DNA from: Lachnotalea glycerini
GTDB lineage: Bacteria > Bacillota > Clostridia > Lachnospirales > Lachnospiraceae
Length of the DNA: 64,000 bases
Reading direction: 5' to 3'
Assembly (NCBI RefSeq): GCF_003201285.1
Contig: NZ_QICS01000014.1
Location: 1-64,000, forward strand
Made by a program: the position numbers and the translations under genes. Shown here piece after piece: positions 52,721-61,551 of the stretch; position 1 is the first letter of the stretch; every line of letters begins with the position of its first letter. The notes beneath the pieces were generated by a model. It saw only the letters and a list, made by a program, of their open reading frames with translations, was not told the origin of the DNA and made no database searches.

Positions 52721-54043
52721 TTGAATTACGAAGAGGCAGTAGAGTACATACTTAATATACCAAAGTTTACTAAAAAAAATCCAATGGATAATATTAAAAC
52801 ATTAATGAAAAAATTAGGTAATCCCGAAGAGAGTATGAAAGTGATACATGTAGCAGGAACAAATGGAAAAGGTTCTGTTTGCGCTTTTTTGGCAAGTATA
52901 TTAAGACAAGCAGGTAAGACCAATGCAATGTTTACTTCGCCGCATCTGATTGAAATAAATGAGAGATTCGAAATCAATGGAAAAAAAGTGACCAATGAAG
53001 TGTTTACCGAAACCTTTCATATAGTTATAAATGGTGTAAATCAAATGATAGAAGAGGGATACTCTCACCCTACATTTTTTGAATTTTTATTTGCAATGGC
53101 AATGGTTATTTTTAAAAGAGCAAAAGTAGAATATGCTATCTTAGAAACAGGTATGGGAGGCAGATTGGATGCTACCAATGTAATAGATAAGCCAGTAATG
53201 ACTATTATTACAACAATCGCTTTGGATCATATGCAGATATTGGGAGATACAATAGAAGAGATTGCAAAAGAAAAGGCAGGTATCATTAAGTCTAATGTAG
53301 TTGTTGTGTTTGATGGGACAAATGAAGCTGCCAGCCGAGTCATTGAGGAAATTGCCAGTAAAAAAAGATGCAAATATTATAAATTAGTTCATTTTATCGA
53401 CCAAAATGTAAATGAGAATGAGTTTTGTTACAAAATGAAAGAATTTAGTGATAAAAATATTGATTTTTTACTTAAATATGGGTATTATGGTTGTATTAGA
53501 GTTTTGATTGGTATGATTGGGGATTACCAGATGAAAAATGCTTCACTGGCAATCAGGGCAATACAACTTCTGGATGAAGGTATTGAGAATGAAACAATCT
53601 TAAAAGGCATAAAACAGACGAAGTGGCCGGGCAGAATGGAACAACTTTTGCCAAATGTTTATCTGGATGGAGCACATAATGAAAATGGGATACAGGAATT
53701 CATAAATACAGTGAGGCACTTTAAAAAGGTAGGAAAGGTTTTATTATTTTCAGCATTAGTTGAAAAAGATTATGAACGAATGATAGAAAAGCTATGTAAA
53801 GAGTTGCAGTTTGATTTTATCATAGTAACATTACTGAATAATAAAAGGGCTATACCAGTAAAATATTTACAGTTAGAATTTGAAAAGCACACAAAATGCA
53901 AGGTATTTGCGATAAAAGATATAGAAGAGGCTTTTAACAAGTTGCTAGAGCTAAAGAGTCAGAATAAAATAGCATTTTGCGCTGGCTCACTATATTTAGT
54001 AGGAGAAATTAAAGAGATTGTAAGGAGAATGAATTATGATTAA
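52721..54043 (+). CDS. folC: Folylpolyglutamate synthase / dihydrofolate synthase
   Basis: Adds glutamate to folates; 440 residues. Family motifs: VIHVAGTNGKGSVCAFLASI (P-loop), FTSPHLIEINERF, TGMGGRLDATNV, TIALDHMQILGDTIEEIAKE KAGI region, and WPGRMEQL with YLDGAHNENGI late. The start is probably TTG at 52721, eight bases behind CGGAG; a GTG at 52712 overlaps that ribosome site. The last eight bases overlap a tiny downstream gene. Confidence 0.92.
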   Translation: MNYEEAVEYILNIPKFTKKNPMDNIKTLMKKLGNPEESMKVIHVAGTNGKGSVCAFLASILRQAGKTNAMFTSPHLIEINERFEINGKKVTNEVFTETFHIVINGVNQMIEEGYSHPTFFEFLFAMAMVIFKRAKVEYAILETGMGGRLDATNVIDKPVMTIITTIALDHMQILGDTIEEIAKEKAGIIKSNVVVVFDGTNEAASRVIEEIASKKRCKYYKLVHFIDQNVNENEFCYKMKEFSDKNIDFLLKYGYYGCIRVLIGMIGDYQMKNASLAIRAIQLLDEGIENETILKGIKQTKWPGRMEQLLPNVYLDGAHNENGIQEFINTVRHFKKVGKVLLFSALVEKDYERMIEKLCKELQFDFIIVTLLNNKRAIPVKYLQLEFEKHTKCKVFAIKDIEEAFNKLLELKSQNKIAFCAGSLYLVGEIKEIVRRMNYD

Positions 54044-54185
54044 CTTTGAAGAAGAATTAAAAAAATTTCATCCAAGCTTGGAAGTAGAAGACGCTGAGGA
54101 TGCAATATATAACCACGATTTAACCGATATGACAGATATTCTGAAAATTATGTTAGAGGAAGTAAAAGATAGTAACAGACAGTAA
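54036..54185 (+). CDS. 49-residue acidic protein overlapping folC
   Basis: Small protein starting MINFEEELKKFHPSLEVEDA and ending LEEVKDSNRQ; strongly acidic and helical. GGAG lies ten bases before its ATG and the frame overlaps the end of folC by eight bases, typical of translational coupling. No family recognised. It is followed after 41 bp by the zinc-ribbon/TPR gene. Confidence 0.65.
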   Translation: MINFEEELKKFHPSLEVEDAEDAIYNHDLTDMTDILKIMLEEVKDSNRQ

Positions 54186-54226
54186 CAGATAGATGTATGT
54201 GAATAACAAGGTTAGGTGGAGAAAAA

Positions 54227-55597
54227 ATGAAATGTTTTAAATGTGGCTGTGAGCTGTCAGATAAAGATTTTTGTACAAGCTGCGGTGAAGATGTAAGGGT
54301 ATTTAAAAAAATTATTAAAATTTCAAATATGCATTATAATGATGGTTTGGCAAAGGCGGATGTACGAGATTTATCAGGTGCTGTAATTAGTCTTCGTCAA
54401 AGCTTAAAGTTGAATAAAAACAATACTCAGGCAAGAAATCTATTAGGGCTTGTATATTATGAAATGGGTGAAGTAGTTGGTGCTTTAAGTGAATGGGTAA
54501 TCAGTAAGAATTTAGAGAGCAGTAAAAATATTGCAGGTGATTATATAAGAGCCATTCAATCGAATCCAAACCGTTTAGAGACAATTAATCAGACAATTAA
54601 GAAATATAATCAGGCTTTGTTATATTGCAAGCAGGAAAGTGAAGATTTGGCTATCATACAACTTAAAAAGGTGCTGTCGCTAAATCCTAATTTAGTTGCA
54701 GGACATCAGTTGATAGCACTATTATATATGAAACATGATGAATATGAGAAAGCTGGCAGGGAATTAAAGAAAGCGCTTAAAATTGATACTACCAATACAA
54801 CAACGTTACGTTATATGCGTGAGATTGAGCTTATGGTAGAAAAACCTGTTGTCAATAATGCACAAAAAGCTAAGCAAAGAGAAGAAAGAATAAGCTATAC
54901 TAGCGGTAATGAGACAATTATACAACCGACTGTGTATAAAGAGAATAATGGTATATCAACTGTGATTAATGTAATCATTGGTCTTGCAATTGGCGCGGCG
55001 CTAACTGCATTTTTAATATTACCGGCTAAAATTCAGTCCATGCAAAGTGAAGCACAGCAGTCTGTTATTGATTATAGTAATCAGATATCTGCAAAAACTG
55101 CAACCATCACTGATTTGCAAGCACAGTTAGATACCGCTAATTCGCAACTAGATGAAAAGTCGAAAGAATTGGAGCAATATGTGGGAGATACAGGTGTGGT
55201 GGAAGTTTATCAAAAGTTGCTGATAGCACAGAAAGCTTACAATGATAATGATAAGTTAACGGCTTACGATGCATTATCAGGGATTGATTCTTCTGCCTTA
55301 AAGGATGAAAGTTTGAGTATATATGAATCACTATACAGTAATGTTTCAACCACAGCGGCTACGACTTTTTATGATGCTGGTAAGAAAGCTTATCAATCAG
55401 GTGATTATGATACAGCAATTGAAAATCTGCTTAAAGTAGTTCAAATGGACGAGACAAATGGTAATGCTTTATATATTTTAGCAAGATCTTATCAAAAGAA
55501 TGGAGATCAGGAAACAGCAAATCAGTATTTTGAACAGGTAATTGAGAAATTTCCAAATACGGAAATGGCAGCAAATGCTAAGATTAATAAACATTAG
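54227..55597 (+). CDS. Zinc-ribbon, TPR and membrane-anchored protein
   Basis: 456 residues. A zinc ribbon opens the protein (CFKCGCELSDKDFCTSCG, residues 3-20). Several TPR units follow to about residue 205 (ARNLLGLVYYEMGEVVGALS; AGHQLIALLYMKHDEYEKAG). One membrane helix lies near 245-265 (VINVIIGLAIGAALTAFLIL), then a coiled coil and two further TPR units outside (AYQSGDYDTAIENLLKVVQM; NALYILARSYQKNGDQETAN). A scaffold across the membrane is likely; partners unknown. Confidence 0.75.
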   Translation: MKCFKCGCELSDKDFCTSCGEDVRVFKKIIKISNMHYNDGLAKADVRDLSGAVISLRQSLKLNKNNTQARNLLGLVYYEMGEVVGALSEWVISKNLESSKNIAGDYIRAIQSNPNRLETINQTIKKYNQALLYCKQESEDLAIIQLKKVLSLNPNLVAGHQLIALLYMKHDEYEKAGRELKKALKIDTTNTTTLRYMREIELMVEKPVVNNAQKAKQREERISYTSGNETIIQPTVYKENNGISTVINVIIGLAIGAALTAFLILPAKIQSMQSEAQQSVIDYSNQISAKTATITDLQAQLDTANSQLDEKSKELEQYVGDTGVVEVYQKLLIAQKAYNDNDKLTAYDALSGIDSSALKDESLSIYESLYSNVSTTAATTFYDAGKKAYQSGDYDTAIENLLKVVQMDETNGNALYILARSYQKNGDQETANQYFEQVIEKFPNTEMAANAKINKH

Positions 55598-55646
55598 TAA
55601 TTTACAACCGATAAATGAAATATTGTAAAACTACTCAGGTAGTAAA

Positions 55647-55683
55647 AGATATTCTTAACATTAGTTTAGGAATATCTTTTTTT
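55647..55683 (+). terminator. Terminator behind the TPR gene
   Basis: AGATATTC / GAATATCT stem with a 15-base loop, then seven or more T. Confidence 0.75.
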
Positions 55684-55746
55684 ACATATAAGTTACCTAT
55701 CTTAACGTAAATCTTTATTCACATATAAAATAAGGGGGCTAAGAAA

Positions 55747-56082
55747 ATGGATCAAAATTTCATTGTAAAAGGAACGTGCATGTTTGTAAAATTACCAGAG
55801 GATTTAGACTGTAAAAATGCTGCAAAAATCAGAAATGAATCGGACAAAATAATGGAAAATGAAAATATTAAAAATATTATATTTGATTTTAAAAATACTA
55901 ACTTTATGGATAGTACAGGAATCGGGGTTATAATGGGCAGATATAAAAATATAAAATTAGTGGGTGGGAATGTGTCGGCAGTAAATGTAAATTCCACGAT
56001 AGAGAAGATGTTAACACTTTCAGGTATACATAAGCTGATTAGCATAAATGAAGTATCTGGATTAAAAATGCCAGTTAAATAG
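55747..56082 (+). CDS. spoIIAA: Anti-sigma F factor antagonist SpoIIAA
   Basis: 111-residue STAS-domain protein that frees sigma-F in the forespore. The phosphorylatable Ser56 lies in FMDSTGIGVIMGRY. AGGGGG precedes the ATG. First gene of a complete spoIIA operon; 12 bp to spoIIAB. Confidence 0.93.
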   Translation: MDQNFIVKGTCMFVKLPEDLDCKNAAKIRNESDKIMENENIKNIIFDFKNTNFMDSTGIGVIMGRYKNIKLVGGNVSAVNVNSTIEKMLTLSGIHKLISINEVSGLKMPVK

Positions 56083-56094
56083 GGGGACAACATA

Positions 56095-56529
56095 ATGAAG
56101 AGTACGAATAAAATGAAGATTGAATTCGATAGTAATACCAATAATATTGGGTTTGCCAGGGTTTCCGTGGCTGCTTTTCTTACTCAACTTAATCCGACAC
56201 TTGAAGAGGTTGCAGATGTAAAAACTGCAGTGTCGGAAGCTGTTACCAATGCAGTAATTCATGGATATGACAAGCTTGCAGGTTATATAGAGCTAACCAG
56301 CGTTTTGGAGGAGGATACAATTACTATTACCATTGTGGATAAAGGAAAAGGAATAGAAGATGTAAATAAGGCAATGGAGCCACTCTTTACAACTAAGTCT
56401 GAGAATGAACATTCAGGGATGGGTTTTATGTTTATGCAGGCTTTTATGGACGAAGTAGATGTTAAATCGTTGGTCGGTGAAGGTACTACTGTAATCATGA
56501 AGAAACGGATAGGATGTGAAAGAATATAA
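56095..56529 (+). CDS. spoIIAB: Anti-sigma F factor / SpoIIAA kinase SpoIIAB
   Basis: 144-residue GHKL kinase that binds sigma-F and phosphorylates SpoIIAA. N-box VSEAVTNAVIHGYD, G1 box VDKGKGIEDV and G2 region SGMGFMFMQ are visible. The stop codon directly abuts the sigF start codon. Confidence 0.94.
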   Translation: MKSTNKMKIEFDSNTNNIGFARVSVAAFLTQLNPTLEEVADVKTAVSEAVTNAVIHGYDKLAGYIELTSVLEEDTITITIVDKGKGIEDVNKAMEPLFTTKSENEHSGMGFMFMQAFMDEVDVKSLVGEGTTVIMKKRIGCERI

Positions 56530-57249
56530 ATGGAGCATACAATCGCGCTAATTGAGAAATCACACCAAGGGGATAAAAAGGCGAGAGATATGCTGGTAGA
56601 GGAAAACATGGGCCTTGTATGGAGCATTGTAAAACGTTTCGTAGGGCGTGGACATGAACAAGAAGATTTGTTTCAGATTGGAAGCATTGGTTTAATTAAA
56701 GCTATTGATAAATTTGATACATCATATGAAGTAAAATTTTCTACCTATGCGGTTCCAATGATTAGCGGAGAAATAAAACGCTTTTTAAGAGATGATGGGA
56801 TGGTTAAGGTATCAAGGTCATTAAAGGAAAATGGTTATAAAATAAGACAAGCAACGCAAAGTATATCACATGAAATGGGAAGAGAAGCTACAATTGAAGA
56901 ATTGGCAGCAGCTACAGAACTATCGGCAGAAGATATTGTTATGGCTATGGATGCAAGTGTGGAGGTAGAATCCATATACAAAACAGTTTATCAGGGTGAG
57001 GGCACTCAGATTAGTCTGGTAGACAAGTTGGAAGAAAAAAATGATGAGCAGGAGAAGCTATTAGACCATATGCTGTTGGAACAATTATTAGAAATATTGG
57101 ATGAAAAAGAAAAAAAACTAATCATACTGAGATATTATCAGGATAAAACACAGATGGAGGTAGCAAAGGTACTTGGAATCAGTCAAGTGCAGGTTAGTAG
57201 AATGGAGAAAAAAATATTGCTTAGAATGAGGCAGACGCTGTTGATTTAA
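56530..57249 (+). CDS. sigF: Sporulation sigma factor SigF
   Basis: 239-residue sigma-70 family factor for early forespore transcription. Region 2 (ENMGLVWSIVKRFVGRGHEQ, EDLFQIGSIGLIKAIDKFD, FSTYAVPMISGEIKRFLRDD), region 3 and region 4 (LRYYQDKTQMEVAKVLGISQ, VQVSRMEKKIL) are all present. Translationally coupled to spoIIAB. The spoVA genes follow, as in many clostridia. Confidence 0.95.
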   Translation: MEHTIALIEKSHQGDKKARDMLVEENMGLVWSIVKRFVGRGHEQEDLFQIGSIGLIKAIDKFDTSYEVKFSTYAVPMISGEIKRFLRDDGMVKVSRSLKENGYKIRQATQSISHEMGREATIEELAAATELSAEDIVMAMDASVEVESIYKTVYQGEGTQISLVDKLEEKNDEQEKLLDHMLLEQLLEILDEKEKKLIILRYYQDKTQMEVAKVLGISQVQVSRMEKKILLRMRQTLLI

Positions 57250-57333
57250 GCATAAAACTATTTTTTAAAACTATGTATATTTTATTTAGTGTAAGTAATA
57301 CTAATGGTAAACATAGTAAAGGAAAGTGATTTT

Positions 57334-57495
57334 ATGGAATATGAAAAATTAAGAAAATGGCTGATTTGTACACTTATTATATCACTAATAGCAATTTCAG
57401 TTTACTACGTATACTTTTTAAATAGCGAGACAACGATTACTGATGGAACGCTGGTTAAAAATCAGATTTGGGAAGTTGGAATGATTTATGAGTGA
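57334..57495 (+). CDS. Small single-helix membrane protein between sigF and spoVAA
   Basis: 53 residues with one membrane helix (WLICTLIISLIAISVYYVYF, residues 9-28) and a short outer tail. AAAGGAAAG precedes the ATG at 57334. Its last eight bases overlap spoVAA, so it probably belongs to the spore-membrane operon. No family recognised; a forespore membrane role is inferred from position only. Confidence 0.6.
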   Translation: MEYEKLRKWLICTLIISLIAISVYYVYFLNSETTITDGTLVKNQIWEVGMIYE

Positions 57496-58111
57496 TATTT
57501 TGTACTTAAAAGCAGAAAGAAGTATCAAAATAGAAAATAAGGAAGTGAAAATAAAAAATATTGCAAAAATCGAATGCACAAATTGCCAAATACTTAATAA
57601 AGTAAAGGAGTTAATAATACTTACGATAAAGGATAAAACAAATAATAAGTACGTAATTTCTGTCTTAAAAATTATTGAGCTGATTCACGGCATATATCCA
57701 GAGCTTGAAATCAACAATGTGGGTGAAATGGATTTTGTGATTGAATATGTACAACAAAAAAAGAATCTACTGCTTGAATATATTGAAGTTTTGCTTATTT
57801 GTCTTATTGTATTTACCGGAGCAGCATTTACAATTATGACTTTTAATAATGATGTAGCGGTAGAACGATTGTTTGCACAGGTTTACAGTATCATTATGAA
57901 TGAAAAAACTTCAGGTTTTACAATTCTTGAAATGAGCTATTCAATTGGACTTGGAGCAGGGATACTGGTTTTTTATAATCACATAGGAGGAAGAAAGTTG
58001 ACGACTGATCCAACTCCGATTCAAGTTGAAATGAGAATATATGAAGATGAAGTTAATACAGCTTTAATTAAAAATTACACAAGAGAGGATAAGCGTATTG
58101 ATGTTAGCTAA
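57488..58111 (+). CDS. spoVAA: Stage V sporulation protein AA
   Basis: 207 residues. A cytoplasmic N-terminal domain (YLKAERSIKIENKEVKIKNI, VLKIIELIHGIYPELEINNV) is followed by two membrane helices (YIEVLLICLIVFTGAAFTIM; MSYSIGLGAGILVFYNHIGG) as in SpoVAA. Part of the dipicolinic-acid channel operon of the spore inner membrane. Overlaps spoVAB by 11 bases. Confidence 0.82.
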   Translation: MSDILYLKAERSIKIENKEVKIKNIAKIECTNCQILNKVKELIILTIKDKTNNKYVISVLKIIELIHGIYPELEINNVGEMDFVIEYVQQKKNLLLEYIEVLLICLIVFTGAAFTIMTFNNDVAVERLFAQVYSIIMNEKTSGFTILEMSYSIGLGAGILVFYNHIGGRKLTTDPTPIQVEMRIYEDEVNTALIKNYTREDKRIDVS

Positions 58112-58517
58112 GCAGCTCATGCTGATCTTGTATGGACTAGGAAGCGGTATTGCGGTTTCAGCAGGCACTTTCGCAGCAATTGCCGGAATTGGTGTAATTC
58201 CTAGATTTGCAGATAGAACGCACACTGCTAAGTATCTGTTATGGTATGAAAACAGTGCCATTTTGGGTGGAATCATTGGAAATATAATCTATATTTATCA
58301 TATTAGAATTCCCGGAAAAGTAATAACATTAGCGGTATTTGGTTATTGTTCCGGTATTTTTGTAGGTTGTATGGTAATGGCATTAGCAGAGATATTAAAT
58401 GTTATCCCGATTTTTACTAGAAGAGTAAAGCTGGCAAAAGGTTTAAGCTTTATTATAATTTCAATAGCACTTGGTAAAATAACAGGCTCATGGCTGCAAT
58501 TTTTATATGGATGGTAG
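58101..58517 (+). CDS. spoVAB: Stage V sporulation protein AB
   Basis: 138 residues with four membrane helices (LILYGLGSGIAVSAGTFAAI; FADRTHTAKYLLWYENSAIL), the SpoVAB pattern. The start is ATG at 58101 or TTG one codon earlier; it overlaps spoVAA. Works with the other SpoVA proteins in dipicolinate movement. Confidence 0.82.
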   Translation: MLAKQLMLILYGLGSGIAVSAGTFAAIAGIGVIPRFADRTHTAKYLLWYENSAILGGIIGNIIYIYHIRIPGKVITLAVFGYCSGIFVGCMVMALAEILNVIPIFTRRVKLAKGLSFIIISIALGKITGSWLQFLYGW

Positions 58518-58527
58518 GAGAAAGAAT

Positions 58528-58974
58528 ATGGATGAAGCAAAAAAGAAACAATACAATCAATATGTCAATGAGATAACTCCAAAACATAATTTGGTGTTAA
58601 ATATGGTAAAAGCATTTATTACAGGAGGAATTATATGCACAATTGGTCAGGCAATTATCAATTTTTGCATGGCACATAATATGGATGAACAAACGTCAGG
58701 GTCATGGACTACATTACTATTAATATTTGCCAGTGTCGTACTAACCGGATTTAATATATTTCCTCAGATTGCAAAGTTTGGAGGTGCCGGAGCATTGGTT
58801 CCGATTACAGGATTTGCCAATTCAGTTGCTTCGCCAGCGATTGAATTTAAAAAAGAAGGACAAGTATTTGGAATTGGCTGCAAAATATTTACTATTGCAG
58901 GGCCGGTAATTTTATATGGAATCTGTACGTCGTCGTTGTTAGGATTCGTTTATTATATAATATCTAGGCTTTAG
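58528..58974 (+). CDS. spoVAC: Stage V sporulation protein AC
   Basis: 148-residue membrane protein; NMVKAFITGGIICTIGQAII, GGAGALVPITGFANSVASPA IEFKKEG region and the late helix YGICTSSLLGFVYYI are typical of SpoVAC. In Bacillus this protein acts as a mechanosensitive dipicolinate channel. The start is ATG at 58528 behind TAGGAG. Confidence 0.92.
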   Translation: MDEAKKKQYNQYVNEITPKHNLVLNMVKAFITGGIICTIGQAIINFCMAHNMDEQTSGSWTTLLLIFASVVLTGFNIFPQIAKFGGAGALVPITGFANSVASPAIEFKKEGQVFGIGCKIFTIAGPVILYGICTSSLLGFVYYIISRL

Positions 58975-59041
58975 TCTATGAATTTATGAAGTGTGGATAA
59001 AAAGGTGATTTATATTTGAATTAAGAAGGGATAGTGAGTTC

Positions 59042-60055
59042 ATGTCAAATATTCTTGGAAAGCAAAGCTTAAAGTTTGAAGTCCCTCCCTATATTATAGG
59101 AACGGCTAATATAGTTGGGAAAAAGGAAGGAGAGGGCCCATTAGGAAAACTGTTTGATGTAGTAGGGGAAGATGATTTGTTTGGAGAAGAAACTTGGGAA
59201 GAAGCAGAGAGTAGTATGCAGAATAAGGCAGCTAGTTGGGCAATTGACAATGCAAAATTAACCAAAGATCAAATAAGATATATTTTTGCCGGAGATTTAC
59301 TGGGACAGACAATCGCAACTTCGTTTGGACTTTTGAATTTTAATGTTCCGCTCTTTGGATTATATGGAGCGTGCTCCACGGCAGGAGAATCACTTTCACT
59401 AGCAGCAATGACTGTTGCAGCGGGCTATGCAGAAAATGTACTTGCTGTAACATCCAGTCATTTTGCAAGCGCAGAAAAACAATTTCGATATCCGTTGGAA
59501 TATGGAAATCAAAGACCACTTGCGGCAAGTTGGACAGTGACTGGAAGCGGAGCATTTATTGTAAGCAGCAAACAGGGAAAGATTAAAATATCAGGTATTA
59601 CAACAGGAAAAATCATTGATTATGGAATTAAAGATTCTATGAATATGGGAGCAGCAATGGCACCTGCTGCCTGTGATACAATATATCAAAATTTAATGGA
59701 TTTTAGCTTTCAACCGGAGGATTATGATAAAATTGTTACGGGCGATTTGGGTTACATTGGAAGTGACATTTTAATTGACTTATTAAAGGAAAAAGGTTTT
59801 GATATTTCCATACAGCATATGGATTGCGGGAAAAAAATATTTGATCAGAAAACACAGGATACTCATGCTGGTGGCAGCGGCTGTGGCTGCTCGGCAGCTA
59901 CACTGAGCGCGTACCTTCTAAAGGAAATAGAAATGGGTAACTTGAAAAGGATATTGTTTGTGCCGACCGGAGCACTTTTGTCAACCGTAAGTTTTAACGA
60001 AGGACAAAGCGTACCTGGAATTGCACATGGTGTCATAATTGAAAGATGTGAATAA
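59042..60055 (+). CDS. spoVAD: Stage V sporulation protein AD
   Basis: 337-residue thiolase-like protein that binds dipicolinic acid. GLYGACSTAGESLSLAAMTV, SSHFASAEKQFRYPLEYGNQ RP region, TGSGAFIVSS and HAGGSGCGCSAATLSAYLL are as in SpoVAD. No spoVAE gene follows; the operon ends in a terminator 10 bp later. Confidence 0.93.
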   Translation: MSNILGKQSLKFEVPPYIIGTANIVGKKEGEGPLGKLFDVVGEDDLFGEETWEEAESSMQNKAASWAIDNAKLTKDQIRYIFAGDLLGQTIATSFGLLNFNVPLFGLYGACSTAGESLSLAAMTVAAGYAENVLAVTSSHFASAEKQFRYPLEYGNQRPLAASWTVTGSGAFIVSSKQGKIKISGITTGKIIDYGIKDSMNMGAAMAPAACDTIYQNLMDFSFQPEDYDKIVTGDLGYIGSDILIDLLKEKGFDISIQHMDCGKKIFDQKTQDTHAGGSGCGCSAATLSAYLLKEIEMGNLKRILFVPTGALLSTVSFNEGQSVPGIAHGVIIERCE

Positions 60056-60061
60056 TTTGAC

Positions 60062-60089
60062 AAAAAGGCAGAAATTTCTGTCTTTTTTT
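60062..60089 (+). terminator. Terminator of the spoVA operon
   Basis: AAAAGGCAGAAATTTCTGTC stem with short loop, then TTTTTTT. Confidence 0.8.
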
Positions 60090-60110
60090 GCTTTGCAACT
60101 CACGTTTAAC

Positions 60111-60130
60111 TGACAACTTTATCGTTGTCA
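60111..60130. promoter_or_regulatory. Palindrome overlapping the glyA -35 box
   Basis: TGACAAC, TTTATC, GTTGTCA: perfect 7-bp arms whose right arm contains the -35 box. Candidate repressor site. Confidence 0.5.
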
Positions 60131-60153
60131 AGAACAAAGTTATAGAGTATAAT
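60125..60153 (+). promoter_or_regulatory. Sigma-A promoter of glyA
   Basis: TTGTCA, 17 bp, TATAAT. Confidence 0.8.
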
Positions 60154-60186
60154 AATTCATAACGTAAAATCTAAGGAGGTAAGTAA

Positions 60187-61425
60187 ATGTATTCTTTTGA
60201 TGAAATAAAAAATACAGATACAGAAGTTGCTAATGCGATTAGTGCTGAAATGGAGAGACAAAACAGTCATATTGAATTAATCGCTTCAGAAAACTGGGTA
60301 AGCAAAGCTGTTATGGCGGCAATGGGAAGTCCGTTGACCAATAAATATGCAGAAGGATATCCGGGAAAGAGATATTATGGCGGATGTGAATGTGTCGATA
60401 TAGTAGAAACACTTGCGATTGAAAGAGCGAAAAAGTTATTTAACTGTGAGTATGCTAATGTTCAGGCTCATTCAGGCGCACAGGCTAATATGGCAGTATT
60501 TTTTGCAATGCTAAGGCCTGGTGACACGGTTATGGGAATGAACCTGGATCATGGCGGACATTTGACACACGGAAGCCCTGTTAATATGTCAGGCAGCTAC
60601 TTTAAAATAGTTCCTTATGGGGTAAATGACGAAGGCTTTATCGATTATGATAAGTTAAGAGAGATTGCATTGGAAGCAAAGCCCAAAATGATTATTGCTG
60701 GAGCTAGTGCCTATGCACGTACGATAGATTTCAAAAAATTTAGAGAGGTTGCAGATGAGGTTGGCGCTTATTTAATGGTTGATATGGCTCATATAGCCGG
60801 TTTAGTTGCAACTGGTCTTCATCCAAGCCCAATTCCATATGCTCATGTAGTAACATCAACAACACATAAGACATTGCGTGGTCCTAGAGGTGGACTGATT
60901 TTATCTAGTGAAGAGGTTAATAAGCAATTCAACTTTAATAAAGCAATTTTCCCAGGTATTCAGGGAGGACCATTGATGCATGTGATAGCAGGAAAAGCAG
61001 TTTGTTTTAAAGAAGCGTTAGAAGACAGCTTTAAGATATATCAGCAAAATATAATTGATAATGCGCAGTCCCTTTGCAAAGGATTAATGAGCAGAGGAAT
61101 CAAGATTGTTTCGGGTGGTACCGATAATCACTTAATGCTTGTGGATTTGACAAATACCAGCTTAACAGGTAAAGAAGTAGAAAAACTCTTAGATTTAGCT
61201 AACATAACATGTAATAAAAATACAATTCCAAATGATCCTCAGTCACCTTTTGTTACAAGTGGTATCAGACTTGGAACACCAGCAGTTACCTCACGTGGGT
61301 TAAATACAAAAGATATGGATGTTATTGCTGAGGCGATTTCACTCATGATTTTAGATGGACAAGCAAATTGTGATCGGGCAAAAACCTTAGTAAAAGAACT
61401 GACAGATAAATATCCGTTATTATAA
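60187..61425 (+). CDS. glyA: Serine hydroxymethyltransferase
   Basis: Interconverts serine and glycine with tetrahydrofolate; 412 residues, the normal length. [37 protein letters not shown], the PLP lysine in [14 protein letters not shown] and VTSRGL are present. TAAGGAGG precedes the ATG. Own promoter with an overlapping palindrome. Confidence 0.97.
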   Translation: MYSFDEIKNTDTEVANAISAEMERQNSHIELIASENWVSKAVMAAMGSPLTNKYAEGYPGKRYYGGCECVDIVETLAIERAKKLFNCEYANVQAHSGAQANMAVFFAMLRPGDTVMGMNLDHGGHLTHGSPVNMSGSYFKIVPYGVNDEGFIDYDKLREIALEAKPKMIIAGASAYARTIDFKKFREVADEVGAYLMVDMAHIAGLVATGLHPSPIPYAHVVTSTTHKTLRGPRGGLILSSEEVNKQFNFNKAIFPGIQGGPLMHVIAGKAVCFKEALEDSFKIYQQNIIDNAQSLCKGLMSRGIKIVSGGTDNHLMLVDLTNTSLTGKEVEKLLDLANITCNKNTIPNDPQSPFVTSGIRLGTPAVTSRGLNTKDMDVIAEAISLMILDGQANCDRAKTLVKELTDKYPLL

Positions 61426-61551
61426 AATAAATTAGATATATGGGGAGAGTGCGGTTTTTAATTTTCTATAGAAAACTTAGGTTTTCTATAGAGAAAAATC
61501 GTTTTAGACATTAAACTTGTTGAAAAAGCTTTAAGGACAGGAGTATAACTA

